The notes beneath the pieces are model-generated. The model searched no databases and was not told the DNA's origin. It saw only the letters and a program-made list of their open reading frames with translations. The position numbers and the translations under genes are program-made. DNA of 64,000 nt from Amaurobius ferox (taxonomy: Eukaryota; Arthropoda; Arachnida; Araneae; Amaurobiidae), in assembly GCA_951213105.1 (NCBI GenBank), contig OX578139.1, forward strand, positions 73,540,684-73,604,683, written 5' to 3'. This document shows positions 1-9,805 of this stretch, one piece after another. Position 1 is the stretch's first letter, and each line of letters begins with the position of its first letter.

Positions 1-690
1 ATGTTTTTTAAACTATTAACTGTGAGACCAGAAGCCGCTTAGGCAGTCTTTCTTTATGTACGAAGATTTGCGATATATACCAAGCAAGACAAAATCGCAA
101 ACTAGTAGGCCCCAATTTAAGAATGTCATGGAGCAGGAGGTCATGAAAGCAATAAATAAAGGCACTTAAATTACAGGTGTGAAAAGACAGGTGTGTAGTC
201 AGAAAATCTACTGGAGGCCAAAGCTGAAAATATGTCTATTGTTTAACGAATTAGCCAAAGAAAAAGTTTTGGTGCATCGCCCTGATGATAACCAAAGAGA
301 TAAGAGTTGATTAAAAATAAAAATTATGCACGTAATGCGAAATTAAATTTAAATGATGAGCACATAAATGAGAAAGCCCTAAATCGATAAGGAAGAGATC
401 ATAATAGGATCTGATCGATAAGGACGATTATGATAAAACTAAATTTAAGGAGACTAGTTTTAAATTTTCGCAAATGGATAATAAACACATGTTTTAATGT
501 CACCGAGTCAATAACAATATTTGCGAATATGAAAAAAAATAATAAACATGTTGATGGTACAGAAAATGAATCTAAAACTGTGACTGGTTAAAAAAAAATT
601 GTCACATAATATAAAAAGAAATTTATATTTGATTTTAATGAAAATAATATGGATAAAAATCTGATGTGGGCAACACATGACTCCTAATAT
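1..690. other. AT-rich tract, no gene recognised
   Basis: No open reading frame of useful length and no repeat shared with the rest of the window were seen. Short stretches read as Lys/Asn/Asp/Glu-rich peptide broken by frequent stops, which may be decayed coding sequence or simply AT-rich composition. Confidence 0.5.
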
Positions 691-699
691 AGTGTAATG

Positions 700-905
700 A
701 ATTTACTACATTTACAGTAAAATAATAGGTTTTTCTTATGGTAGATACTAATATTCTTTCCAAGATATTGAATTTTCGACAATTGGTCGTCAATTTCATT
801 GATTTAGCGCCATTTTTATCCATTTGGCGAGATTTTCGTTAATTTGGCAGCATTTCAAAAAGTCGCCAATTTCGTCGCCAAATCTCGCCAAACGTTATGG
901 ACGAA
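700..905 (-). repeat. Helitron family H internal remnant
   Basis: The stretch is dense in variants of GTCGCCAAATT and of its complement (for example TTTGGCGAGATTTTCGT near 824-838). The same motif cluster occurs inside the Helitron copies around 53.1, 56.1-56.6 and 58.0 kb. No element ends are visible, so this looks like an old internal fragment. Orientation is inferred from the order of motifs shared with the minus-strand copy at 52.4-53.7 kb. Confidence 0.4.
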
Positions 906-1009
906 GACATAGGTTATTCTTACAGCAGATAAATGACTATTGGCGTTCAAATACAAAAGTATTACTCAAAGTATTTTTTTTCATGCATGGAACGAGCTAA
1001 ATCCACGAG

Positions 1010-1551
1010 AATGATGTCACCCAATTTATCGCATGGTATTACATATGAAAAGTGAACATGTTTCTCAATAGGAAATATTGTGTTTTTATTTTGCATGACT
1101 TTTTGAAATTTTTTTTTAAATGTGCAATATTTCGAGAACGGTTCATGTTAGCGTTCTAAAATTTATGTCAATCGTTTTCTAATGAAAAATTACATAAGAA
1201 ATGTCTATTTGCGTAACTTTATAAGTGGTTTTGATTTTCTGACGATTTTTTCAAAATTTCATTCGAAAATTTAGGGGGTTCTGAACATTCGATTGCGTAT
1301 AAAAACAATAGGCTTCCAGTGTTTATGGATTGTGATTTTTGTACCAAATTTGGTTCGAATCGGTCCATTCGTTCGTCAGTTATCGTCTCCACAGACTCAC
1401 ACACACACACACACATAGACATCGCTTCAAAAATGTTTGATTCGTGATCAGGGATGCTTGAAACGTGCTCTCCCGTCGAAAACTCGAATTCGAATTTTCG
1501 ACCCCGTCACAATACTTTCCTTATACATTATGTATATAAGGAAAGTAAAAA
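1010..1551 (-). repeat. Family Z repeat, copy Z1
   Basis: Read on the minus strand, the element opens with a near-perfect hairpin at 1518-1551 (arms ACTTTCCTTATACAT / ATGTATATAAGGAAAGT), continues through an Asp/Arg-codon-like GC-richer part, then a (GT)n run at 1398-1416, then the block GACCGATTCGAACCAAATTT. Z2 and Z3 at 28.5 and 30.2 kb show the same order but differ in sequence, so Z1 belongs to a related subfamily. The inner (3') boundary is uncertain. No protein is encoded. Mechanism of movement is unknown; the layout resembles microsatellite-bearing Helitron-like elements. Confidence 0.55.
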
Positions 1552-2040
1552 TATTTCTAAGGATAAGCAAGAAGCGACACAGATCGATAACGAAAATTTT
1601 GCTGAATATGAAAGGGTTAATAATTATGCTGAAAATAAATCCATTTTGGGATCAAATGCTGACGTCCAGGTATTCGTCACTCTGTCTCGCAGACTAGCTC
1701 TGCAACCAAGTCATTTGGCCGTTGAGGAATTCAATCTGTCACAGGAATTTCAGCAAAAGTAGGTGATATTTATACCGAGTGAGAGCGAGTAAGCAATATT
1801 TCCATTTGGAGCAATTCGAACTGTAATAAAAATTGTGATAAATAATCAAAGGAAGGTTAAAATTTTATTGAATAAAAATATTAAAGTTGGAGTAAATCAA
1901 AATGTCAAAAGCATTACTAACGAAAATATGAAATCGGAGATACCGTATTTTTTAAAGAGAATAATACTACAAGGCATATATCAGAGACCTTGACAAGTAA
2001 TAAAACTTGAAAAATAAATTGATCATTAGAATGAAAATGA
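1552..2040. other. Unclassified tract with short ORFs
   Basis: A 102-codon frame on the plus strand starts inside repeat Z1 and runs to about 1762, so its first third is repeat sequence and it is unlikely to be a gene as it stands. Beyond 1762 the sequence is AT-rich with no recognisable feature. Confidence 0.35.
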
Positions 2041-2049
2041 TTCATTAAA

Positions 2050-2414
2050 TATAGCATGAACGATGAACTAATTGAAATTTACGCTACCAAATGTTATGTA
2101 GCCCAAAATGTACACAAAAGTGAGAATAAATATGACGTGGATGATGACATAAAAAAATTCACGGCAATAGTTATCATATAACACAAAACGCATTAGATGA
2201 AAATATATATGCCATGGATGACGAAGTAAAAGAAATTGTCATCAAAACATGTCATATAGAACAAAAGGTACTAAGTGAAAGGTATAACAGGAATGTTGAA
2301 ATAAATAAGGTTCACTCAAATAATTATATACTGTACAAAATGTACATATTCAATATGTTCCAAATGAAAATAAAATTATTCAGCATAGAAGTGAAGATAA
2401 TTTTTGTGAATTGA
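2050..2414 (+). pseudogene. Decayed coding tract with an internal repeat
   Basis: Two adjacent peptides resemble each other: one from about 2054 beginning MNDELIEIYATKCYVAQNV, and one from 2214 beginning MDDEVKEIVIKTCHIEQKV. Each is followed by a short Lys/Asn-rich segment. The first is broken by stops and a frame change before the second begins; the second runs 66 codons to 2414. The parallel layout suggests a decayed repeat-containing ORF rather than chance. I do not recognise the family. Confidence 0.3.
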
Positions 2415-2419
2415 TAGTT

Positions 2420-2820
2420 TCACCGTTATCGTTTCAGTATTTTAATATGTAATAATGAAGATATGAATCTGGCAATATAACAAAAGAGAGAGATTGTTGA
2501 TGTTTCTCGCTTTAGCGAATATAAGTCCTGCATTTAACTGTACAAGTATGTAAATAAATGTTTTTAAGTTAAGAATACGTCTCATTTTACTAGTCAACAT
2601 TGAACATGGGACGTCTACGTAAGTAAAGAACTATGTTTATGCGATTGGATTAGAATATTTATTTTTGCTTAGTTTCACTTTCGTTTTTACAGCGGCATGT
2701 TTATCGTTAATCTTTTGCATTCATGAGTGATTATATAAGTACAGAACTCTTTACGAATCAGTAAATAGACGAATTAACAGTAGTTTCGTATTGGATAATT
2801 AAGCAAGATGACTCTCAGAA
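2420..2820. other. Possible retroelement leader upstream of a Gag-like ORF
   Basis: No ORF. It contains AATAAATG-type signals near 2550 and precedes the Gag-like frame at 2828. It could be the tail of an LTR and an untranslated leader, but no second LTR copy is present in the window, so this cannot be confirmed. Confidence 0.25.
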
Positions 2821-2827
2821 GATAAGT

Positions 2828-3058
2828 ATGAAACTGAAAAAAGAAAGATCCAATTTACGACATCTCTTTACTCAAGCAGCAAATCAGTTTGATACATTTA
2901 ATTCTGAAATCGAAACGGAAGGTACGAGAATTCATTCACAGTGTAATAAAGTTGAAGAAAAAGCTGAACGCTTATTACAAATTGATAATGATATTAAAGA
3001 TTCATCTGATTTAACTGATGAAGAGTTTGATAATATTGAATCATATAGAGGTATATAG
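2828..3058 (+). pseudogene. N-terminal Gag-like fragment, BEL/Pao type (tentative)
   Basis: A 76-codon frame starts MKLKKERSNLRHLFTQAAN and continues as a charged, coiled-coil-like helix with Glu/Lys/Asp heptads, ending in a stop. BEL/Pao retrotransposon Gag proteins commonly open with a Leu-Lys-x-Lys-Arg motif followed by acidic helices that organise capsid assembly in the cytoplasm; the resemblance is of style and composition, judged by eye. A full Gag-Pol would be over 1,500 residues, so this is truncated. The sequence immediately downstream is satellite DNA, not Pol. It could instead be a chance charged ORF. Confidence 0.35.
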
Positions 3059-3065
3059 GCAAATA

Positions 3066-4914
3066 ATTTGATGAAAACACTCAAGACAAAAGAGATTTTC
3101 AAAAATGGTCGTTTAAAGGGGTGCTCTAGAGAAAAACTTTCGAAAGGTGAAATAACGAAAAATCACATTTCGAGATGCAAAAGAAACACCAAATTTAGTA
3201 TATGGATAGATAGTTTGAATGGAAAATCACGTACAATTTCAGCTTTCCAATATTTTTTATTTTAGGGGTGCTGCAAACCCAAATGTTCGATTTTCCGAAT
3301 AAATGAGAAACACATCCTTTTAAAATGTAAGAGAGGCTTGATATTTGGTATATGGGACAATCATCTGATAAAAAAATACAAGAATGGAGTTTTTCAAAAC
3401 TGTTCATTTAAGGGGGTGGCCTCCACACGAAAGCGCTCGAAAAGTAAAATGATAAAAAAACATGCTTCGCGATGGATTAAAAATGTGTAGTTTGGTGTAC
3501 AGGTAGATAGTTCAAAAGAAAAAACGTGTGAAATAGAAATTTTCGAATATTTGTAATTTAGGGGGTTCCGCCCACCAAAACTTTCGAAAAGTGAAATAAT
3601 AGAAAAGCATGCTTTGCGATGAGATAGCGACTTCAAATTTGGTATATGTATATCGTTCGAAAGGAAGAACATGTGCAATTACTGATTTCCAATATTTGAT
3701 ACTTTAGAAGGTGCCTCACACCAAAATGTTCGATTTGCCTAATAAATGAAAAACGTCTACTTTTAAATTTAGAAGATGTTTGAAATTTGGTACATGGGCT
3801 AATCATTTAATAAAAAATCCAAGACGAATAGAGTTTCCCTTAAATGTTCATTTAAGAGGGTGCTCCACATAAAAACGTTCCAAAGGTGAAATGATAACAT
3901 TGCATGCTTCAGTATGAAATAGAAACTTCAAATTTGGTGTGCGTGTAGATAGTTCGAAAGAAAGAAATTGAGCAATTTCAGTTTTCTAATATATTCTTCT
4001 TTAGAGGGTTCCGCACACCAAAATTGTCGATTTTCCGAATAAATGTGAAACGTGAATTATGCACAAATTTGCGTCATTCAGGGGTTGCTTAAAGTTTGAC
4101 GGATGATTTTCAACATGTATTCGGCTAGTATATACTAATTGCCAAATGACCGTTTGTCTATAACGCTTTTTAGGCACTTTCCGAATAGAAACTTGCAATT
4201 TGGTAGAATTTTTCAAAATTGTTCATTTCAAGGGGTGGCTACTCTACACAAAAACGTTCGAAAAGTAAAATGAGAGTAAAAATATGTTTCGCAACGGAAT
4301 AGAAACTTCAAATTTAGTGTATAGTTAGAGATTTCAACAAAAAAAAAAGCGTGCAATAGGAAATTTCCGATATTTGTAATTTTGCGGTGTTTCGCACACC
4401 AAACCTTTCGAAAAGTGAAATGACAGAAAAACATGCTTTCTGATGTGATAGAGACTTCCAATTTGGTGATGGGGATTTCGTTCGAAACGAAGAAAGTGTT
4501 CAATTTCAGATTTAAAATATTTGCTACTTTGGGGGATGTCACACACCAAAATGTTCGTTTTGGTTAATAAATGACAAAAGCCTAATTTAAAATTTGATAG
4601 AGGATTTAAATTTTGTATATAGGCTAATCATTTGGTAAGAAACCCAAGACGAATATAGTTATTCATAAATGTTCATTTAAGAGGGTGCTCCACATGAAAA
4701 CGTTCGTAAGATGAAATGATAAAATTGCATTCTTCAGTATGAGATACAAATTTCAAAATTTGTGTGCGAGTAGATAGTTTGAAAGGAAGAAAGTATGCAA
4801 TTTCAGTTTCCTAATATTTTCTTCTTTAGGGGGTTCCGCACACATAAATTTTCGATTTTAAGAATAAATGTGAAACGTGTATTGTTCAAAAATTTGTATT
4901 AATCAGGGATTGCA
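3066..4914. repeat. ~147-bp satellite with 824-bp higher-order repeat
   Basis: About eleven to twelve degenerate units occur in tandem. Unit starts, recognised by G-rich blocks such as GGGGGTTCCGCACACCAAAA, lie near 3266, 3412, 3560, 3706, 3856, 4004, 4229, 4384, 4530, 4680 and 4828, spaced mostly 144-152 bp. Each unit also carries a block like CTTCAAATTTGGTGTGCGTG followed by GTAGATAGTTCGAAAG. Equivalent unit types recur about 824 bp apart (3560/4384, 3706/4530, 3856/4680, 4004/4828), with one interval enlarged by about 80 bp (4004-4229). Several short minus-strand ORFs cross the array but are products of the repeat. Confidence 0.8.
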
Positions 4915-5220
4915 TATTGTAAGACCGTCGATTTTCAACGGGTATTCGACTAATTAATAATGAAATGAATAACTTCATAAAATGCAGCGCAAATAAAGAT
5001 AAGTAAGCATATGTGGGTTTCGAAAATCGCTGGACTTCCTTATTCAGTGAAACAGGCAGGGACCGGAACGTCCGGATAATTGCACACTGAGCCAGTCCAG
5101 CAGAAATAGCTAAAAAACAGAGCCTTATATAGTAGCGCTACCTAGTTTGATGACAGGGAAATAAAACGAAAAAAAATTAATCAATTGAATATGAACATGA
5201 GAAGCACAGCAGAAAATATA
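4915..5220. other. No gene seen
   Basis: Short spacer between the satellite and family X. A GC-richer patch near 5030-5110 has the pair GCTGGACTT / AGTCCAGC in inverted orientation, too loose to name. Confidence 0.4.
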
Positions 5221-6516
5221 AACAAGAAAGATCAATCATGCATAAAGCATTGATTATGAAACACTTTCCAACTTCAATGCAATTTTATTTAAACATGTCT
5301 AAAATGCAATACATTCCTCGGTAATATTTTAAAACTTATCACAATACTACATTAATTTATTATATTTGAAAACTTAAACCTTCATCGAAAAAAATGAACT
5401 TCATTAAAATAACATCATTGAACTATAAATTGCATGTTTAAACATCTCTAAAATGCGATACATTCTTCGGAAATATTTTTAAAACTATCATAATACTACG
5501 ATCATTTATTATATTTGAAAACTTCATCGAAAACAACTAAAATTCATTCAAATGACGTCAGAAAAAATAACACACCTGGATCTCTTTATAAAAACAGCAT
5601 TTCATTCAAAAATTTTCCCATTCATGTCATTCATCAAAATACTATAATAATTTATTTTATTTAAAAATTAAGACCATGGAGCTACACGTAATTAAACTCT
5701 ATGCGTAAAACTTCATCGAAAAAAATTGTCTTTCTGTTTGTAAAATCAATGAATATTTGATTTATATCAGCTATGCAGACTCCATGAACTAAATGATTTT
5801 GTGTTAAAGAAATACAGCAATTCTAATACAACTCATTCTACATATTTTGCTGTTTGCATTTTACATAGGTGAAAAATATACTTCGTTGTAGAAATAATCA
5901 AATTTGGATGAGCATTTAAATTCATATATATTGTAATTGCGTTGTTTCAGTATGTAGATGCACAGAATTTATAGAAAAATAAAGTGATTTTTGGACGGAT
6001 ACAACACTCAATATGAATTAAAAAGAACTTTAAAAATCACGATTTTGAGACAAGATGGATGCCATATATCGGTTTGAAGTGGGTCACGTGATATTTTCAT
6101 ATCATGGTCACGTGATCGCTTCATATAAGAGGTGTTATTATTATTTTAATGTTTATTTAAAGAACTTCTGAATATATTTCGCTAAATTTTTTTTATATAT
6201 TTTATGGAACAATTTGAATATTACCTAAAATTTTCGAAGCAATTTGTGAATTTTAAATCCGATTAAAAAATGTTTGAAAATTTAGGTCCCATAGGGCTCA
6301 ATGTATTTCATTTTTTCAACCCGGGTTCAATCCAAAACTAATTTGGTGATATTATTAATTTATTTTCCCATAAGTCCTACAGACCGTCTGAACAACATAC
6401 TAAAATTTCATTTTGATTATGTCATTTTTACGGCAGTTATCGTAGTAACGGACAGACAGACAGATAGACAGAATGAACAAAGTCATAAACACTTCTCAAC
6501 TTTGTTGTAAAGTGTT
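5221..6516 (+). repeat. Family X non-autonomous element, copy X1
   Basis: About 1.3 kb. One end has the self-complementary motif AATCATGCATAAAGCATTGA (5235-5256). The other end has a (GACA)n run at 6448-6470 followed by a hairpin with arms AACACTT and AAGTGTT around 6487-6516. Copies X2 (21.36-23.7 kb) and X3 (41.7-43.0 kb, minus) match along the whole length, and X4 is partial. No coding capacity: the 69-codon frame 6301-6510 ends in the microsatellite. Internal sub-repeats occur (two blocks near 5280-5400 and 5440-5560). Probably mobilised in trans; family not recognised. Confidence 0.7.
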
Positions 6517-7207
6517 AATAAAATCAAGGGAACATAAACTCAAAGTGCAGGAAAATAGCGAACGGCTAACAATTATTAAGCATAGTCATGCTAATCCTCG
6601 AGGACATAGGAAAACATTGGCAAATCATTATCCATGATACTGAAATTTGTATTGCTATCAAAGGCTTCAAATGGATCCAACTCGAAAACAGAAAACAAAT
6701 TTTATAATAGAGACTGAAACAAATCTAACCGATGACTGAATGCTCGACCAACAATAATTAGCAATTGAAAATTTAATGGTATTTTGGATTTTGACGCAAT
6801 TTTAATTTTTTTTTCAAGTGGTACTTTCAGTTATATGCTAGTGATTCGACACTTTCCATATAGATTTTAATGGAATATATGGCACACTACAATAAATATG
6901 TTTCGTTAATGACTGCTTCTCATTTAACGTTGCGGTTTAGTACTAGAGAGGTCGCTGTTGGCCGGTATGGTAATTGGCAATTTTTCCGTCATCATTCGTA
7001 ACGCGTACGTATTGTATGGAGTATTGCACGAAACCAATGTGGCCTAAATGCGTCTAGCATACAGGGCTTCCAATGAAAGGGAAAAAGCTTCTGTAAAATT
7101 ATTGGTAAGTCTTACAGTACCTCTTCTGCTTCCATTGAAATCCTTATACGCTGGAAGTGTATAAGTCGCACTAACTAGTCTCTGCGATTTACTCGAAAAT
7201 TTAATGT
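6517..7207. other. No gene seen
   Basis: AT-rich spacer. A GC-richer patch begins near 6930 and leads into the inverted-end element at 7208. The minus-strand frame 7044-7373 runs across that element's end and is not considered a gene. Confidence 0.4.
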
Positions 7208-7208
7208 A

Positions 7209-7324
7209 TACAGGATGAGTCGGAATTGTTTTTACAAAAGCAGAGGGGTGATAGTACCCCACCAGACGAGCAATAATTACCATGGAACATAGGGTCGCAT
7301 TGCACTCTGAGAGGCAGAAAAGAG
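7209..7324 (+). repeat. Left terminal inverted repeat of the 7.2-kb element
   Basis: Pairs base for base with 7959-8074 on the other strand, with scattered mismatches (for example CAGGATGAG versus the complement of CTCACCCTG). Confidence 0.6.
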
Positions 7325-7480
7325 GCACGTCGAACCGCGTCGAGCATGACGCAGTCAGCGTGTCGGACGTCATTGTGTACCTGCTTACGTATTATCTCCT
7401 ACGCCAGACACGAACGCAGTTACCGTATGCAAATATCCAGGGAGCAGAATCAGCAAAATTCGCTCCTAGTAGGTTCCGGC

Positions 7481-7520
7481 GATAGCCAATCAGAGCAGAC
7501 GTTTCCCTTTAAAAACCGGC
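7481..7520 (+). promoter_or_regulatory. Candidate Pol II promoter inside the 7.2-kb element
   Basis: AGCCAATCAGAG (CCAAT box) is followed about 20 bases later by CCCTTTAAAAACCGGC, a TATA-like motif. The spacing is plausible for a retroelement U3 promoter. A polyadenylation-like AATAAA lies about 370 bases downstream. This is pattern evidence only. Confidence 0.35.
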
Positions 7521-8075
7521 ACAACTTCAACGCTGTAAGTTATTCCCACTGGACTTATTCTTCTATCAGACAGCCGTGAGGACCTGATCTACCATCAAGG
7601 CTAACAGGTTCGTAACCCATTTACTTATTCTTCTGGGGCGTAACCCATGGACTTATTCTTCTGGGGCCACATGGAATGTATTATTAATTAGTGTACGAGA
7701 CGCCTGTGGACTCGGCGGAAGATCTCGTCGCGCGCATCATAGTTGCCGCAGACCACATTAACACAACACCCGGAATCTTCGAGAGGGTGCGTCAGTCATT
7801 TCTTCGCCGGTGTGAATGGTGAAACGACACGCGTGGTCGCCACTTTGAGCACTTGCCGTGAGTTTATCGCTGCACAATAAATCTGTTTGTTCAACGTTTG
7901 GTATCGTTCATTCGCTTTCCCAACACTGGTGTACGTGCAGGTTAGCATTCTAATTTTACTCTTTTCTGCCTCTCTGTGTGCAATGCGACCCTTTGTTCCA
8001 TGGCAATTATTACTCGTCTAGTGGGTAACTATCACCCCTCTGCTTTTGTAAAAACAATTCCGACTCACCCTGTAT

Positions 8076-8117
8076 GTTTGTATGGCAGTCAGAGAACCAC
8101 CCAAATAAGTACGGAGT
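8076..8117 (-). repeat. SINE-like fragment flanking a minisatellite (left)
   Basis: GTATGGCAGTCAGAGAACC then CACCCAAATAAGTACGGAGT matches the segment at 8678-8718 on the far side of the minisatellite, and more loosely the SINE segment CACCCAATTTAGACCGGAAC at 9577-9596. Confidence 0.45.
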
Positions 8118-8634
8118 CCAGTATATCAATCGTACAATCCAGTACCCATGCATACATACGTCGTACCCAAGTATATCAGTCGCACCCATGTATATCAGTT
8201 GTACTATCAAGCGTACCATGTATATCAGTCGTACCCATGTATATCAGTCGTACCATGTATGTCAGTCGAACTATGTATACATTATTTATCTGCCGTACTA
8301 TGTATACAATAGTCGTACCATGTATATCTGTCGTACTATGTATGCATTATATATAAATCGTATTAAGTATACATCAGTCGTATCATGCATATCAGTCGCA
8401 CCCATGTATATCAGTCACATCATGTATATCAGTCGTACTATGTATGCATTATTTATCAGTCGTACCATGTATATAATAGCCGTTCCATGTATATCAGTCG
8501 TACTATGTATACATTATATGTCAATCGTATCAAATATACATCAGTCGTACCATGCATATCAGTCGTACTATGTTGCATCATATATCAGTCGTAACATGTA
8601 TACATCAGTCGTGCCCATGTATATCAGTCATACT
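8118..8634. repeat. 18-19-bp minisatellite
   Basis: Roughly 28 degenerate copies of a unit close to CCATGTATATCAGTCGTA, with variants such as ACTATGTATACATTAT. Because the unit is near a multiple of three, frames stay open: the 191-codon plus-strand frame 8074-8649 reads as repeated Tyr-Ile-Ser-Arg-Thr-Met and is a by-product, not a gene. The array sits between two copies of the same SINE-like segment, as if it expanded inside or between SINE fragments. Confidence 0.85.
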
Positions 8635-8659
8635 GCTCAGACAGTTTGATCTACTCGAA

Positions 8660-8780
8660 AGTGTAAAGTATATATTTGGATAGCAGGGAAAGAGTCACCC
8701 AAATAAGAACGGAGTCCACTCTGGGTGTCAGACCCATGGTTTCCTTTTCGTGCCCTATCCCATCTCGAATGAAAAATTCG
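8660..8780 (-). repeat. SINE-like fragment flanking a minisatellite (right)
   Basis: The motif TTTGGATAGCAGGGAAAGAG followed by CACCCAAATAAGAACGGAGT and a GC-rich stretch aligns by eye with the SINE at 9540-9640 (TTTGGACGGTCGGGAAGTGC then CACCCAATTTAGACCGG). Divergent, probably a separate subfamily. No A or B box is visible. Confidence 0.45.
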
Positions 8781-8859
8781 AAAACAGATTTATCGTGACT
8801 ATGGTCTAGATACAGGAAAATATATGCAGCGTTGGGAGTTGAGCACTAGACTAGAGCGT

Positions 8860-9487
8860 GTGACCATCACCCCCACCCCCTCCATTTTCCTTTGGGGCTC
8901 TTTGTGCCATGTTGTTCGTCTCATGTATTCTTATTTGGACTTAACTCGTCTTGTCGGTTGTCGGGATATCGCTTTTGTGTCTTAGCACACGTCAATATCT
9001 TGTTATTTCTCGTTTCATCTTGACTGTTATTCATGTTGCTTTCTGTTTGGCTATCTTTCAATCCTGGTCTTGGGTATATAATCCCCCTTTGAATCTTCCT
9101 TTGTGCCCATTCCTCTTTTGGACTTCGGTTTTGTTGGTTCTCTTGCACTAACGAAGGGGGTCCAACGTATCCTCGAAACAACTGTATGCTGTGTCATCAT
9201 TTTATTTGTGTTTAAGCGCGTTGCTCAAGATTTCCCCATCCAGCTGTAATCACAACGCTACCCGAGCCCAGAAGCATGTTAGCCATCTCAGTACTCGCAA
9301 AATGCTTCATTTTACACGTCCAATATCAGGCATTTCTATGGCAACAGCGACAAAGTATCAAATTTCTATGCTACGTAAGAGTCATCAAGCACTAATAGGT
9401 ATAGTATAAGGACATGCATTCATTAACGAACAATCTCCCATTAAAGTTATACAGAGTTTCAAATCACCTCTTATATATATTAGGAGC
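8860..9487. other. Unclassified GC-richer retroelement-like tract
   Basis: Pyrimidine-rich sequence with GGGTATATAATCCCCC (9070-9085, TATA-like) and TCCTCGAAACAACTG (9170-9184). The latter recalls motifs near Penelope-type element ends, but I cannot establish this. Frames of 66-86 codons on both strands over 8921-9409 lack recognisable domains. Confidence 0.3.
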
Positions 9488-9488
9488 A

Positions 9489-9502
9489 GTCATAGAATGT
9501 GT
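9489..9502. repeat. Target-site duplication, left (SINE at 9503)
   Basis: GTCATAGAATGTGT here is repeated exactly at 9792-9805, bracketing the SINE. Confidence 0.85.
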
Positions 9503-9791
9503 TGTTGTTGTTGAAACCCAGACCGTCCGACCTACCAGAAAGGTGTAAGGTAACTGTTTGGACGGTCGGGAAGTGCCACCCAATTTAGACCGGAACCCAG
9601 TGGGGGAGGCATCCACAGGGACCGTACCCTCCTTCACCTACCACCAACCTCTCGGAAGGACTTTCGGACCCACATGTTTAACGTGATCGTACTCCGCATG
9701 AACACGGAGGCAGTTTTGGCAGTGGCTGGAATCGAACCTGGGCCTACCGAGTGCAACTCCAGCGCGCTAACCAATGGGCTACCGCGCCCCG
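9503..9791 (-). mobile_element. tRNA-derived SINE with 14-bp TSDs
   Basis: Read on the minus strand it starts with a GC-rich tRNA-like head: A box TAGCCCATTGG at 9771-9781 and B box GGTTCGATTCC at 9728-9738. A ~200-bp unique body follows, and a (CAA)n tail that appears as GTTGTTGTTGTTG at 9501-9513. These are Pol III internal promoter elements. Insertion uses a LINE partner in trans, leaving the exact 14-bp duplication seen at both sides. Length about 289 bp. It is the most complete SINE here together with the 14.5-kb copy. Confidence 0.9.
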
Positions 9792-9805
9792 GTCATAGAA
9801 TGTGT
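9792..9805. repeat. Target-site duplication, right (SINE at 9503)
   Basis: Exact second copy of the 14-bp sequence at 9489-9502. Confidence 0.85.

Larger units (their letters stand above)
7208..8075. mobile_element. 868-bp element with 117-bp inverted ends
   Basis: The ends 7208-7324 and 7959-8075 are inverted copies with matching outer motifs (ATACAGGATGAGTCGGAATT on the left; CCGACTCACCCTGTAT on the right) and the same length, so no net indels. The core is GC-richer than its surroundings and contains a CCAAT box (7486), a TATA-like TTTAAAAA (7508-7515) and AATAAATCTG (7877), in the order expected of an LTR or Pol II promoter plus polyadenylation signal. A TA dinucleotide borders each end. 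It may be a MITE-like DNA element or an LTR trapped between two inverted repeats; no transposase is present. Confidence 0.55.

Noticed and set aside
7044..7373. 109-codon minus-strand ORF
   Set aside because: Its N-terminal half lies in the inverted repeat of the 7.2-kb element and its frame is not supported by any domain.
8118..8634. Regular repeats that could suggest a CRISPR array
   Set aside because: Units are contiguous and degenerate with no unique spacers, and the DNA is eukaryotic.
8074..8649. 191-codon ORF with Tyr-Ile-Ser-Arg-Thr-Met repeats
   Set aside because: It is a reading of an 18-bp minisatellite, whose length keeps frames open.
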